This document shows positions 11,657 through 23,523 of a DNA stretch of 64,000 bases, in pieces (the stretch's first letter is position 1; each line of letters starts with the position of its first letter). Origin of the DNA: Dillenia suffruticosa. Its lineage: Eukaryota > Streptophyta > Magnoliopsida > Dilleniales > Dilleniaceae. Below the pieces are notes generated by a model. It was not told the DNA's origin and ran no database searches. It saw nothing but the letters and a program-made list of their open reading frames with translations. A program made the translations under genes and the position numbers. The stretch lies in the NCBI GenBank assembly GCA_033439265.1, contig JAVTVX010000011.1, positions 10,602,590 through 10,666,589 of the forward strand, read 5' to 3'.

Positions 11657-12822
11657 CACTACTAGAAAATATGGTATCAGCGACAAAAAATTACCGATGG
11701 AAATAAATCTGTCGCTAACAGTGACGAAATTGTGACGGATTACAGACGGATTTTTTAACAAAAGATTAGCGACGGATTTTTTTCGTTGCTAAAAAATCTG
11801 TCAGTAATCCGTCGCTGATAGTTAAAAAAAATAAAAATTAAAAAAAAAGAAAACTATGAGCGACGGATTAGTGATAGATTTTTTAGTGACGGAAAAAATC
11901 TGTCGCTAATAGTATTCAAAGGTAAAAAAATTAGAAAAAAAAAAGGAACTATCAGCGATGGATTTTTTAACAACGAAAAAAATCCGTCGTTAATCCGTCG
12001 CTCATAGTATTCAAAGGTAAAAAAATTAAAGAAAAAGAACTTTTAGCAATGGATTTTTCCGTCGCTTATAGTACCTTTTTTATTTTTTCTTTTCTTTTAT
12101 TATTTTATAATTCTCTTTTATTATTTTATTTTTTTCTTTTCTTTTATTATTTTATAATTATTTTATTTTTTCTTTTCTTTTATTATTTTATAATTCTCTT
12201 ATTTTATTTTATTTTATTTTTTTATTTTATTATTTTATAATTATTTTATAATTTTATAATTTTTTCTTTTCTTTTATTATTTTATAATTCTTTTCTTTAT
12301 TTCTTTTTTTTTTTTAAATTTTATTGTGTAAGACCGAGATAAATATTATAAAAAAGTAAGAGTTAGATAATAATAATAAAAAAGTAAAAATACTTCACAA
12401 AAGGCATTATGGTCCAGCGGTTGTAGGCAGGCAGGGTGCGGGCAGCAGGGGCACAGGCAGGGGTGTGCGGGAGCGCGGGCCCGTGCTCGAGCAGCCAAGC
12501 TCCAAGAATCAATGACGGAAATTTTCCATCGCTGATAGTTTTGCATCAACGATGGATTAGTATCGAAAATTTTTGTGACGAATTTTTTCCGTCACTGATA
12601 CTTTTACAGATTTTCTACTATTAGCGACGAAATTTTTTAGAGACGAAAAAATTTCGTCGCTAATCTGTTACTGATAATTTAGCAACGGATGCTTTACCGT
12701 CGGTAAATTAGAAATGTAGTTTTCAGCAACGGAAAAAATCCGTCGCTGATACTCTTCAGCGATAGATTTTTTACTTTGAGCGATGGATTTTTCCGTCGCT
12801 GATGACATATTTTCTAGTAGTG
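11657..12822. mobile_element. Non-autonomous CACTA element, 1166 bp, TSD AAA
   Basis: The left end begins CACTACTAGAAAATATG and the right end is its exact inverted complement for 17 bp; a further GTATCAGCGAC/TCATCAGCGAC match continues the inverted repeat. AAA flanks both sides (11654-11656 and 12823-12825), the 3-bp duplication expected of CACTA. Inside are many direct and inverted copies of GACGGATTTTTT and TTTTTCCGTCGCT, typical subterminal transposase-binding repeats. A T-rich core (12070-12310) and a GC-rich patch (12415-12490) follow. No transposase is encoded. Removing the element with one AAA restores the gag reading frame, so the boundaries are exact. Confidence 0.93.
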
Positions 12823-13730
12823 AAAACAACTTGGTTGTGAGACATTCTCAGAGACTAATGATATATAGTGGCAAAGAATTAGATTAATTTAGTACAAGAA
12901 ACTATAATCGACATGGGATTGATGATGAGATGAAACTTATGATGGTAGTAAAGTTGTTTGATAAGAGTGCCCGCACATGGTGGGAGAAGTTGAACAGGAG
13001 ATCCTCTATTCTTATCATGTAGAGTGAATTTCTTAGGGAATTTGATGAGAAATACTACAATAGGTTTTACAGAGACTTAAAGAGGTAGGAATTCTTCCAT
13101 CTTAGACAGGGGAATAAGTCGGGGACAGAGTATGAAACTGAGTTGAGAGAGCTATCATTGTTTGACCTCGAGTTAGAGGCCTTTGAAGAATATTTATGCG
13201 CTAAGTTTGAAGAAGGGTTGAATTTGAGTATTAGAGAAAAGATGTCAGTTATCGAGACTCACACTTCCAAAGATGTGTTGCAATTAGCCTTAAGGGCTGA
13301 GAAGATGGATCAAGAAAGAGGAAATGCTAGAGAGGGCTATGGGAAGAAAAGAAAATTGGAGTCCACTTTAGGTTAAAGTTTTAAGAAAAGTATTAGCACA
13401 AGTTCATGCTTCTATCACGAGATCCGTTGGCTCTCCCCAAGGTTATTACTTTCACAAAATGGTTGCTCAAAACACTAGTGCCAGTTTGGAACCAAGTGGA
13501 TGGAAAACAAGAGTGACCATTGCAAGAATTATAACAAATTCCAATTCAGGCCCTTCAATGAGCCTAAAAAGTACTACCATTGTGGAAAAAAGAGCCATTT
13601 TCGAAATGCTTGCTCCGAACTGAGTTTGAGAGGGCAAGAAAGTAAACAAAATCAAGGTCTTCCTGGTGGTTCCAAGGGTAGGTTAGCCAATACTTTCACA
13701 CCACCTTCAATACTACTCCAAGGATGAGGA
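12823..13730 (+). pseudogene. Tekay gag, main part with zinc-knuckle remnant
   Basis: Resumes after the CACTA with KQLGCETFSETND, then RTWWEKLNRRSS and FLREFDEKYYNRFYRDL, then the capsid C-terminal part from 13143 (RELSLFDLELEAFEEYLCAKFEEGLNL in pieces). It ends with a knuckle-like YHCGKKSHFRNAC at about 13578-13618. The usual first cysteine (CYHCG) is Tyr here, so only C..H....C of the CX2CX4HX4C motif remains. Stops at about 12880, 13020 and 13088 make it non-functional. It is co-linear with the gag at 61.6-62.4 kb. Confidence 0.85.
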
Positions 13731-14045
13731 TCGGAAGCAACACTGTAACTACCAATCCCCAACATTTTCAAACTTGAGCTCAAACTAGGATTTATGCGAT
13801 AACCAATGAAAAGTCATAAAATAATCTTGATGTTGTCACAGTAAATTTAGTTAAGCATAAATATATTGATTAAAAAAGCATTTTATTGATATTGCATGAT
13901 ATTGAAAGTATTGATGATTATTCTAGGAGTACATATAGAATGGTTGATATTTATATATGATTTGATGCAATGTTATGGGAATCATATATGGAATGTATAT
14001 TATAAGATTTGACTAATAATTACTTGACGGTTTATATTAAAACGT
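13731..14045 (+). other. Gag-protease spacer, AT-rich
   Basis: The first 100 bases retain gag-pol linker wording (RIYAITNEK). From about 13830 to 14045 the sequence is AT-rich filler with no element motif, possibly a small unrecognised insertion. Confidence 0.45.
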
Positions 14046-14048
14046 ATA

Positions 14049-14380
14049 ATGAAAATGTTTGGTATTGATGTCAACATATTTATTGACATTAATTCATTTG
14101 TTAGTACAAAATTTGCTAGGCATGCTGAAAGACACTTGACTTCACTTGAGGAAGAGTTATTGGTGATTACACTTTTGGGTGAACAACTGGTTAAAAATAC
14201 AGTTTACAAAAACTGTAATGTAAGAGTAGGTGAAATTGATCTTGAGGTGGACTTGATTCCATTATATATGAGAGATTTTGATATTATTCTAGGAATGGAT
14301 TAGTTACTCCCCAATCAGGCGTCCGTGGATTGTTTTAATAAGGAAGTAGAATTTAGGAAGCCAAGATGCTCAGCACTCAT
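14049..14380 (+). pseudogene. Tekay aspartic protease remnant
   Basis: The frame gives FGIDVNIFIDINSFVSTKFA, then LVITLLGEQLVKNTVYKNCNV, EIDLEVDLIPLYMRDFDIILGMD and a stop. This is the retropepsin of Ty3/gypsy elements with the flap and D.ILGMD end. The catalytic D-S-G motif is shortened: the family normally reads ID-SGSTH-SFVS, here ID-IN-SFVS, a net loss of three residues. The homologous protease at 60.6 kb shows the same shortening (ID-YH-SFVS). The conserved region therefore looks unable to form a working active site. Confidence 0.8.
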
Positions 14381-14529
14381 TTTTGCTGGCGAGCGCCAAG
14401 TAGTACTTTCTTATGTAATTTTGATACTATTCTAGGAATGCTTAGCACTCATTTCTTATGTAATTTTGGCATAAAGGATATGAATCATATTTAGCCCATA
14501 TCATCGACAAAACTATGAAGAGTTGAATT

Positions 14530-15182
14530 TTTAGATGTTTTCCCCAAAGTGTTACTTGGTTGACCTTTAGATTGGAAGTTTGATTTCACCATTGATCCAC
14601 TTGTTGACACTGTACCCATCTTTGTCCTACCTTATAAAGTGGCACCTGCAGAATTGAGGGAGTTGAAAGTGCAACTCCAAAAATTGCTAGATAAAGAATT
14701 CATCCGGTCAAGCTCCTCCCTTGGAGTGCACTAGTCCTATTTGTGAAGTAGAATGGTACTCTTAGGTTGTGCATTGATTATTGACAACTAAATAGAGTGC
14801 CCATTAAGAACAAGTATCCCCTTCCTAGGATTGATGATCTTTTTGACCAACTTCGAGGCATATGTATGTTCTTAAAGATTGATTTGAGGTTTGGTCATCA
14901 TCAAATCAAGATCAAAGAGAGTGATATGCATAAGACTGTATTTAGCATTTGGTATGGACATTATGAGTTTTTTGTTGATGCCATTTGGGTTGACAAATGC
15001 CCCTATTGCTTTTATAAACTTGATGAATAGGGTATTTTACTCATATTTTGATAAATTTATAATTATGTTTATTGATGACATATTGGTATATTCAAGAGTA
15101 ATGAGGAACACTCAGAACGTCTTAGAATTGTTTTGTAGACTCTTAGGGAAAAGCAATTGTATGCCAAGTTTTTTAAGTGTAA
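14530..15182 (+). pseudogene. Tekay reverse transcriptase, first part
   Basis: Broken frames give WKFDFTIDPLVDTVPI, APAELRELKVQLQKLLDKEFIR, PIKNKYPLPRIDDLFDQLRG and then FIDDILVYS at about 15068-15094. The catalytic Asp-Asp pair is therefore still present, unlike in the other elements here. Several stops and frameshifts occur between 14730 and 15000. The frame ends at a run of T where the antisense LINE is inserted, at the point where the family continues KCEFW...FLGH. Confidence 0.85.
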
Positions 15183-15619
15183 TTTTTTTTTGACATAACA
15201 AGAATATATATAAAAAATAAAGAGTACCCAGGTACCATGATAAGCCCCTAGATACCCGAAGAAACAACAAGCCAACATGGCCAAACAAACGACTGAACTA
15301 AATCTTAGTATCAACTTTCGGAAAGACTGAGTTGACAATGGCTGCAATGATACACGGAGGTAACTGACACTCTCCTATCCTTCTCTTGTTCCTTTCCATT
15401 CAAATATAGTAAATACACATATTGAGGTGGCATTTGAAGACCCTATTTTGTCGAAGGAGGTACCTCGTAGGGGAAAGCAGGATCCCACGAATGCTTGACC
15501 AAGAGATAGGAAGGTCACATGAACATACTAAGACATCGTCAATCGCCATATCTCTATTAAGAAAGGGTAGCGAAAGAATAAGTGATTAAGGGTCTCCCTC
15601 AGACTAGAACATAGATGAG

Positions 15620-16960
15620 AAGTTAGGAAGTCTAGAGTCTGAGTCTAAATAAGTGGTTACTCATTTGTAGCCTCTCCGTAAAGACAAGCCACAAAATGAA
15701 AGCAAATCGAGGAATTGCGCCTGGGAACCAAACTAAATCCATCCATGAGACGTGATCATACGAACATCTGAGTTGCCTCAATATTGAATTAATAGAGAAC
15801 TCTCTACTAGGAATGATTGTCCACATAATCCTATTGTGACCAGTGGATGAAAGGTTAGACTCCAAGATATACTCTTGAATACTATCAAAGAAAGCCCACA
15901 TCAATCTCAAAACTAGCTGCCCTTAAACATACTCCAATCGATAGGTGCTAGAAAAGACTTCCTGTACAATGTAGGTATCAGCAAAACCTGACCTCTTCAT
16001 AGCCTGTTTCCTTAGGATATCTATTAAAGGCCTTGTAGACAACCAAGTGTCATACTAGAAAGAAAAACAACTACCATCACCCATCCTCCAACCCACGAGC
16101 TCCCAAACTAAGTGACGAAGAGAAAAGAGTTTCCTCTAATTCCACGAGCACCTATCTGAAACCTGAACATACCAAAAGCTATGCCTAAACAAAAGATAAG
16201 TCCTTACCCATTTACTCTATACTTTATCCTCAGGGTCTGAAAGAAGATGCTATATATGTTTGAGCTGAGCTGTCCTATTCTAATTCGTAACTCTTTTTAG
16301 CCCTAACCCTCCCTTCTTCTTAGTATGACAAATAAGGGACTAGTATACCTTAACTCTATCACGGTCTAAAGAAGGACCAGACCATAAAAACTGAGACATG
16401 ACCTACTCAAGCTCTTTGCGAACTGCCTTTGGAAGGAGAAATATCGAAGATCAATAAGTCTGAATCAAAAAGAGAACAGAGCTCATCCCCTACAACTAGC
16501 CACTATAGGATAAATGATACTTATCCAATGCTGAATTTGGGTCATCACTCTTAGAACAAGCTGAACACACTTGACGGCCAAAAGTCTGATTGATCAAAGG
16601 GGAACTCTCAAGTATCTGACCGGGAGCAAACCCTGGTGAAATCCCAAAATCCTAAAAATATCCTCCCTCACCCTCTGCTTCATAGTCCGAAAGAAGATCT
16701 CACTCTTTGGGGGTTCATATGCAGCCCAGAGAAAGTCCCAAACTGAGCCAAAATATCCAAAATACATTGATAAGAAACTATACTATCCCAAAAGAATAAC
16801 ATCATACTCAAAAAAATTCCATACGTATCATAAACAACATAAAAGACAAAGGATCCCCGTATCACAACCAGAGTCCAACTGACCCGCCGTAGGCCTAGTC
16901 ATAAACAATCTCCTGAAATAGTTGACAGTCTCTCATCTAATACCATCCGGATAAGAGATC
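15620..16960 (-). pseudogene. LINE reverse transcriptase 3' part and zf-RVT domain
   Basis: The most readable piece (15910-15632) contains GHNRIMW, FSINSILRQLR and DLVWFPGAIPRFAFILWL, the zf-RVT domain that ends plant L1 ORF2. Upstream, 16865-16680 gives CILDILAQFGTFSGLHMN, the segment just after the catalytic FADD of plant LINEs. The FADD motif itself is not preserved. From the start of the reverse transcriptase (about 16940) the sequence passes almost at once to this late segment, so roughly the central palm is deleted. Confidence 0.8.
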
Positions 16961-18110
16961 TGAGTGCCATCATCCCTGACCAATGAACAAACAATATGAT
17001 GATTGCGTCTATATTTGACCATATCAAAGAAGAATGTAGTGTTCCGATCCTCCAACTAGAGTTATCGGATCCTAGCCTTCTATCTGTGCATACTTTCCTC
17101 CATTGTAGCTAATCTATAGTAGTGAGAAATAGCAACCCTCTCCACCTCACCCAAACCATCCACCGGCCCACCAGAAAACAACTCCTGTTGAATCCGAGGG
17201 AGACTCATCCTTGTATCCTGAACATGAGTAGACAACTCATTGAACTTCTGACGATTTAGCTATCTCAATCTACCTTTCAGCCCCTTCAATTTCTTGTAAA
17301 GGCAATATATCAGAGTCCCATAATACATGTCCTCCCAAGCTTCTGATACAATTTCGCGATATCAGGGATACTCCATCCAAAAATCAAAGAACTTGAATAG
17401 AACCTTCCGTTGCTAATCTACCCTTTGAACTCTAACTATACACGAAGAATGATCTAAATCACCCGGGGGGAGGAAAACTGTCTAGGAGAAAGGATACGAC
17501 GTTAACCAAGTGGAGTTAACCGACATGCTATCCAGCTTCTTCCTAATGGGATATGCTGCTTGCCTATTCCACGAAGTGAAAAAGGCCCCAGTGTATCTCA
17601 AGTCCTCCAACTTTGATTGCTGCATACAATTGTCTAGAATATAGTCTACCACTAAACATCCAACTGCACTTTTACTCCTCTTAGAAAGGCATCTAATAGT
17701 GTTAAAATCTCTGAGGACACACCGAGGGGCATACATCCTCCTACTCAGATGTCTCAAAAAGTCTCGCAACAAATGACGATATCTTATCATGTTAGACCCA
17801 TAGACGATAGTAACTTGATAGTGAAAATCAAAATGGACTGACTGAACCTTACAATGAATCTACTGCGTCTCACAAACCAAAACATCTACCCTAACCTCCA
17901 CCGGATCCCAACTCAACCATATACGGCTAGTAGAATTATTCGCATGAGTAATGAGGTAAAAGGGACTGCTGAATACGTACCTCATTAGTAGATCTTATCG
18001 AGTCTCGATAATCTAACCGACTGCATCAAATTCTGGATCACAAAATTCTTCATAGCCTTGATATGAATAGCATTCAGACCTCTCACGTTCCAACATCCTA
18101 TGATCTAGAA
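16961..18110 (-). pseudogene. LINE APE-type endonuclease
   Basis: Begins near 18100 with a WNVRGLNAIHIKAM-like start, the usual first motif of L1 endonucleases. It continues to RCVLRDFNTIRCLSKRSK and LEDLRYTGAFFTSWNRQ at 17790-17560. The family's GDFN is RDFN here. A linker of broken frames follows to 16961. It would nick target DNA for target-primed reverse transcription; in this copy it is inactive through stops. Confidence 0.8.
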
Positions 18111-18656
18111 CATAAAATGAGGGGACACACCCCTCAGACTCTCAAAGTTGTCTCTTCCTCCCCTTCTTGTTCTTTCTAATCCAATGAGAACTAGGCAAAG
18201 GAAGAACTTGATGGGAAGAAAATAAAGAACTAATGCTGAGGGTAGGTCTGATTATTATGGTATCATCTACATCACTATGACCCATCTCCATACTAACACT
18301 CAAAATATTAGTGCAGTCAGTAGTCAACATACACTTTTGAACATGTGTCTCTTCAGAACAAACTAGTATCTCCTCTCTTATTACCAGAGCTCGACTATCA
18401 TTCATTTCCAGAAAAGCAACTACCTCCTGAACAACCAAAGCTAAACTATCTACCGAGGAATAACAAATCCCCGATCTACCTCCTCTCAGGAAATCACCTC
18501 CTCCTAGTGATCAACTAGATCGAGGCTTAAACCTTTCTGAGGAGCCTTTACACCCTGCTCCTGATCTTCAGTTACTCTCTTGCCTTTCTTCCCTTGTTGA
18601 CGCTGTTTCCTACTAACTGTCTAGAAACCTTCCTCATCCATTCTTAGAGCAGATGG

Positions 18657-19447
18657 TTACAAATTATCTTGCATGGTTGGGATCTTTGGACATTTGGTCT
18701 CACTATATCCAAAAACCGAACAAGTAAAATAGTGGGACAGGTTGTAGAAATACCCCACCTTTACCGTAACCTTACTTCCATCCAGAAAAAGAAAAACAAT
18801 CTCCTTCTTGAAGGAACTCCCTATCTCAATCTCAATGAATATTCTAGCATACCCAAACCTGGTCTCTAACGCCATAATGCCTTCCATAGACAACGGCCTC
18901 CCAAACGTAGAAGTTATGAAACTCAACCCAATTTTGTTATATAAATAAAATGGAACATTATGTAGTTTAACCCATAGAATAATTCTCTTGGCTTCAAATC
19001 CATAGTACTCATACCCATAGTGTACCTACGTATAATAAATGAGACATTAAAAATCTGCTAGTTAGTTCTATTTAGGATCTTCTCAAAGTGCTAATCAGAA
19101 TTAAATCTTATTAGGAAACACTCAGGGCCAACCACAACTGTGTCAGCAAGTCCTCATCTACCCCATATCAACATAGCGATATGTTTAAGCTCTTTAAATA
19201 ACAATTGCCACCGAATTAGGTTCCTAATCAAACAACAACTGTAAGGGTGAGTCCTTTTATCTACCAAAGGTAAAGGTACAATCATTTTACCATTCCCTGT
19301 GTCCGGATTCAACCTCTCGAGATGCACATGCTTATAGAAATCCCTTATCTCCAAAGGATCCTTCTCTCCTCTTCCTAAAGCTAAAACATATCTCGTCGCC
19401 TCCTTAGGTATAGGGGGTCGACCCCCGATGCTAGTGTCTTCCACCAT
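18657..19447 (-). pseudogene. LINE ORF1 (DUF4283 and CCHC finger)
   Basis: The piece at 19447-19154 (VEDTSIGGRPPIPKEATRYV) is the N-terminal region. The piece at 18926-18657 reads GRPLSMEGIMALETRFGYAR, VTVKVGYFYNLSHYF and then CSVFGYSETKCP. The last is a degraded CX2CX4HX4C knuckle in which the His is now Ser. This is the nucleic-acid-binding protein of plant L1 elements. A frameshift at 18930-19150 separates the two parts. Confidence 0.8.
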
Positions 19448-20177
19448 GTAAATCTTCCTCTCTCTTTTTTTAAGGCTTCTTTTACCCTATTGCAAATAGT
19501 ACCCGCAAGGCTATTATTTACAACAAGGTTACTGTTTACAATAGTCCAACTTGTTTTTTGTTTTTGGTCTGGTTTATAACCGGTTTACGGAAAAGGTTTA
19601 GTTCAGAATTGGTTCAACGAAAAGAAATACAACCCTAATTCTATTCCAAATCTGCCACCGTACCTGTGCCATCCATTGCCTAACTGCCATTGCCGTTTTT
19701 AAAAATTTAAATTGATTGGCTAGGAAGATCGATCAGGTGCTGGAGATTATGGATATAGGGTCTAAACTAGGTAATTCTTACCTCAAGTTGTCCATTTGCC
19801 AGATACCCTTTCATTCGTTCGTCCATCACCTTTGTCCTCCAAATTTGCCACTGATGACAACAATTGAGGGCCGAAGATGGTCTCGATAGTTTCGTCGTAA
19901 TGAGATATATTCAAAGCTACAAAGAATATAAACCTTTGAAACTGATTGGATCTCCAAACTCTATTTCTTTGTTTGCACTTCTCTGTCTTTTCACGATATC
20001 TCAGTCACACTTTCCTGCGATTGCTTGATCTGCAGTCGACGATGATCGAACGTGAGTCGACATTGATGCTTGAATTGAGAATACCAAATAGTCACCATTG
20101 ACACAAGGATTCAAATCATCTCCAAGTGTGCTTGTGACCTTTTGACTTCTGCGACTGCGACTCTTCGAATTCAATTC
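19448..20177 (-). other. LINE 5' untranslated region
   Basis: Lies between ORF1 and the resumed Tekay sequence. No coding motif is seen. It is less AT-rich than the DNA around it. Confidence 0.55.
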
Positions 20178-20640
20178 TCAGGAAATCGGATTCTTGGGGT
20201 ATATAGTATCTGGTAAAACAACATTTGTGGATCTGAGGAATGTTAAGGCTATCTTAAAGTAGGAATAACAGAGGAATATGACAGAGGTTAGAAGTTTCCT
20301 TGGGGTTAATAGGGTATTATATAAGATTTGTTGAGCGATTTTCTTGGATTGCACCCCCATTGTCTAGTTTGACAAGAAAAAAATTATTCTACTCATGATC
20401 TGGAGTTAGCTACAATTATATTTGTATGGGAAGACATGTAAGATTTTCTTTGACCACAAAAGTTTGAAGTATTTGCTTACATAAAAGGAGTTGAACCTGA
20501 GGCAAAGAAGATGACTTGAGTTGATTAAAGACTACAATTTGGTGGTAGATTACCATCCCCATAAGGCCAATGTAGTTGCGGATTCTTTGAGTCGGAAATC
20601 TTTATCTAATTTGGAGTCTCATGGGAATTCTTACCTTTCT
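20178..20640 (+). pseudogene. Tekay reverse transcriptase end and RNase H
   Basis: After the LINE the element resumes with IGFLGYIVSG and TEVRSFLGV. RNase H pieces follow (THDLELATIIF, then VVDYHPHKANVVADSLSRK in the frame at 20521). The ADSLSRK end is the conserved RNase H terminus. Several frameshifts and stops between 20250 and 20520 inactivate it, and part of the middle of RNase H is lost. Confidence 0.82.
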
Positions 20641-21740
20641 TATTTGGTTGAAATCAAAGCCCTTAGGTTTAGATTAGGAAATGATGATTTGGGTGTATTG
20701 TTTGTTAGTTTTGAGGTAAGGCCAACTTTGGTAGATCATATTCGAGAGCTCCAAACTTCCGATGATGAATTAAAGGTGATGGTTGAGGAAGTCCAAAATA
20801 GAGAAGGGGTGAGTTTAGAATACGAGGAGATGTGATACTTGTGTTTAAAAATAGAATTTGTTTTTCTAAAAATATTGATCTTCGTAAAGCTATTCTTGAG
20901 GAAGCACACTCATCGGCCTATGCTATGCACCCAAGAAGTACTAAGATGTACCGACTGGTGGTCTGGAATGAAAAAAGGAGATAGCTGAATTTGTATCCAA
21001 GTGCTTAGTGTGTTAGCAAGTGAAAGTTGAATACCGAAGGCCTATAGTTATTTGCCAACCATTACCAATTTTTGAGTCAAAGTGAGAGCATGTTACTATA
21101 GATTTCGTAGTTTGTATTCCCTCGTACACCAAATAGGTATGATGCTATTTAGGTGATTGTAGATCGTCTCACCAATTCAACTCACTTATTGTCAATCCAA
21201 AACACTTATCCAGCCATACATTGATGAAATTGTGAGACTCCATAGGGTCCCAATGTCGATCATGTCTAATCGCGACTCTCGTTTTACCTCTCGGTTTTAG
21301 CCAAAACTATAAGAATCCTTAAGTACTCAATCGAAGTTTAGTACTGTCATTCATCTTTAAATCGATGGACAATTGGAATACACAATCCAAATATTATAAG
21401 ACATGCTTAAAGTTTGTGTAATGGAATTTCAAGGTAGTTAGGATAGACACCTTTCCTTGATAGAGTTTACTGACAACAAGAGTTAGCAAGCTAGTATCGA
21501 AATACCCCCTTCTGAAGTCTTATATGGATGAACGTACAAAACTCCATTATGTTGGGATAAGGTTGGGGAAAGCAAGAGTGAGAGTGTAGAGTTAATCAAT
21601 ATCATTGTCGAAAAGGTGAAATTGATTCGAAAGAGAATTAAAATAGCTTAAAATTGACAAAAGAGTTATACCGATAATAGGAGACAATCCCTAGAGTTTG
21701 AAGTGGGGGATAAGGTGTTTTGAATGTATCACCTTAGAAA
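20641..21740 (+). pseudogene. Tekay integrase, main part
   Basis: The segment opens with the spacer frame (LESHGNSYLSYLVEIKALR). The zinc-binding HH region is recognisable as EEAHSSAYAMHPRSTKMY at about 20895-20950, and core fragments follow (HVTIDFVV near 21090, with the DFV of the first catalytic Asp). Stops are frequent. The frame reaches the GDKVF motif of the integrase C-terminal fold and is cut at 21741 by the large CACTA-like element; it resumes at 35268. Confidence 0.78.
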
Positions 21741-22570
21741 TACAACAACGGAAATGGCTTATGGAGATGGATGAAAATTATGAGGAAAATGTGATAAAAC
21801 CGTCGATAAAGCTTTCTTCGATGGATAGAGGTTTAGTTGGCTAAACACTGGTCGGGATAGACCTATCCCGACATTTGTCATGACCATTTGAGCATGTTCA
21901 ACATCCGGACGGATTAGAAAAGTGTCAGTAAAAATCAAATTTATATCATCGGTTGTAATTGGTTAGTAAAAGTTACTACATTTATTGTCACCTTTGTAAA
22001 GGGGTTAGTAAAAGTTACTATATTTATCATCAGTTGTAAATGGTTAGTAAAAATTATACTTTTATCGTCAACTTGTATAGGGATAGTAAAAGTTACTACA
22101 TTGTTACTACATTTATCATTAGTCGATAGTAAAAGTTACTACATTGTTACTACATTTATCATCAAACAATATAACTGTCGAGAATTGTTACAACTATTTA
22201 TTGTCCCAATGAGTATGTTAGAAAATATTATTACTTTTACTGTCGGAAAATACAAATGTTAGTAAATATTACTACAATACCGTCGGTTCTTACCATATAT
22301 AAAATGTTAATACTTTATCGTCACTCACTATAATCGTTAATAATTGTTATGTTATTTTTCATCGGTAAATATAAAACCAGATATGTTAGGAAATGTTACA
22401 AATTTTTTTGTCTGTTATGATAAGTGTTAGTAAATATTTTAACTTTACTGTCACTTAGAGAATTAGTAAATATTACTTTTTTATTGGTGTAAATATAACT
22501 ACTTTATAGTAGTAAATATTACTACTTTATAGTAGTAAATATTATTATTTTATTGTTGGATAGACAGATA
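21741..22570 (+). repeat. Left subterminal repeats of the large CACTA-like element
   Basis: TTAGTAAAAGTTACTA and close variants recur from 21960 to 22160, often followed by TTTATCATC. ATAGTAGTAAATATTACTA repeats follow at 22500-22550. The first 420 bp match 4015-4435 in inverted orientation. Such arrays are where CACTA accessory proteins bind in known elements. Confidence 0.75.
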
Positions 22571-23025
22571 CGAGTTACCGAGAGAAAGTATTATAAAAGA
22601 ATATTACAATTGTGAGTATGAAAAGAGTTAGGAAATATTATTAGTATAAAATACCATATCTTAGGAAATGAATTACCTTTTATATCATCATCATTAAAAT
22701 ATACATGAAAATGGTATAGACACCATAAATTACAGAAATTACAAAAGTAACAAACATAATCTTCGATACTACAAGAGAAAGAAAAAGATTGTAAGTCTCG
22801 GACAACAACATATCTTCATATCTTCTGAAATGAAATGTTCATACAAAAAATATTGACAAAAATATTGACTTCGATCACCAAAAAAGTTCTAGCATCCGTA
22901 GCATCTGTGACAGTTCCAGCATCCAGCATCTGTGATATGGTATTATTCTATTATGTAGTAATAAAATGAATATAATTATATTGTACATTATAAAAACTTG
23001 TAAATTAAAATATTACTTGACGTGG

Positions 23026-23060
<35 letters not shown>

Positions 23061-23167
23061 GTTGGTTTTTATATGCACTCCCAGCATTATTATTGAAGGA
23101 AACTAACAATACAAATACAAATAATTTGGATTATTATTCAAATACAGAAGTAAAATTAGTTAGACTA
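22571..23167. other. AT-rich interior with a TGA/GAT microsatellite
   Basis: AT-rich CACTA interior. Near 23024-23060 there are about twelve GAT units in a row. No other feature recognised. Confidence 0.65.
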
Positions 23168-23523
23168 TAATAAGAAGTAAAGAACTGATATTTGTAGCTT
23201 AACACCAACAATGAGCCTCATTTCATTAACGAAATTCAACAATTCATCTTGTTGTCTACTTCCAGATATAAGAACATTGCTCATCAAATTAGTAAGATTA
23301 TGATTTTGTTCCCATTCCATCATAATAGTCATATATTCGTTCTCAGGTTTGCTTGAATACTAATTATATAAAAATATATTATAAAAATGAAATGATCTAT
23401 TTTCAGACATAAACGTAAATCAAACTAAACCTGGGATATCATCTTGGGATGATTGGGTTTCTTCAGACTCAACTTGTTTGTCAGATGGTTCTGAATCTTT
23501 GTGGTCAGTATCATTCTTCGTTT
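23168..23523 (-). pseudogene. Possible decayed coding exons inside the CACTA-like element
   Basis: The minus strand from 23359 to 23168 is open and protein-like: YSSKPENEYMTIMMEWEQ, then LTNLMSNVLISG and DELLNFVNEMRL, ending in a stop. Upstream, 23523-23431 reads as an acidic Ser/Glu/Asp stretch (KDSEPSDKQVESEETQSSQ). A GT and an AG (at about 23430 and 23360) could border a 70-bp intron, but the two exons do not join in frame and a stop precedes the acidic part. It could be the C-terminus of a CACTA accessory protein. I cannot assign a family. Confidence 0.3.

Larger units (their letters stand above)
15183..20177 (-). mobile_element. L1-type LINE inserted antisense in the Tekay reverse transcriptase
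   Basis: On the minus strand the element runs from about 20177 to 15183 and ends in nine A (T at 15183-15191), the poly-A tail. It carries ORF1 with DUF4283 and a CCHC zinc finger, an APE-type endonuclease, a heavily deleted reverse transcriptase and a zf-RVT C-terminal domain. Tekay sequence resumes at about 20178 (IGFLGYIVSG), matching the break at 15182. A target-site duplication could not be resolved; only a short AATT-containing word is shared. Many stops show it is old. Confidence 0.88.

Noticed and set aside
18142-18438. 98-residue minus-strand ORF in the LINE
   Set aside because: It lies between ORF1 and the endonuclease and reads as the low-complexity linker of the LINE; not a separate gene.
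15150-20190. Target-site duplication of the LINE
   Set aside because: Only a 4-5 bp AATT-like match is shared by the two borders, too short and too AT-rich to claim.
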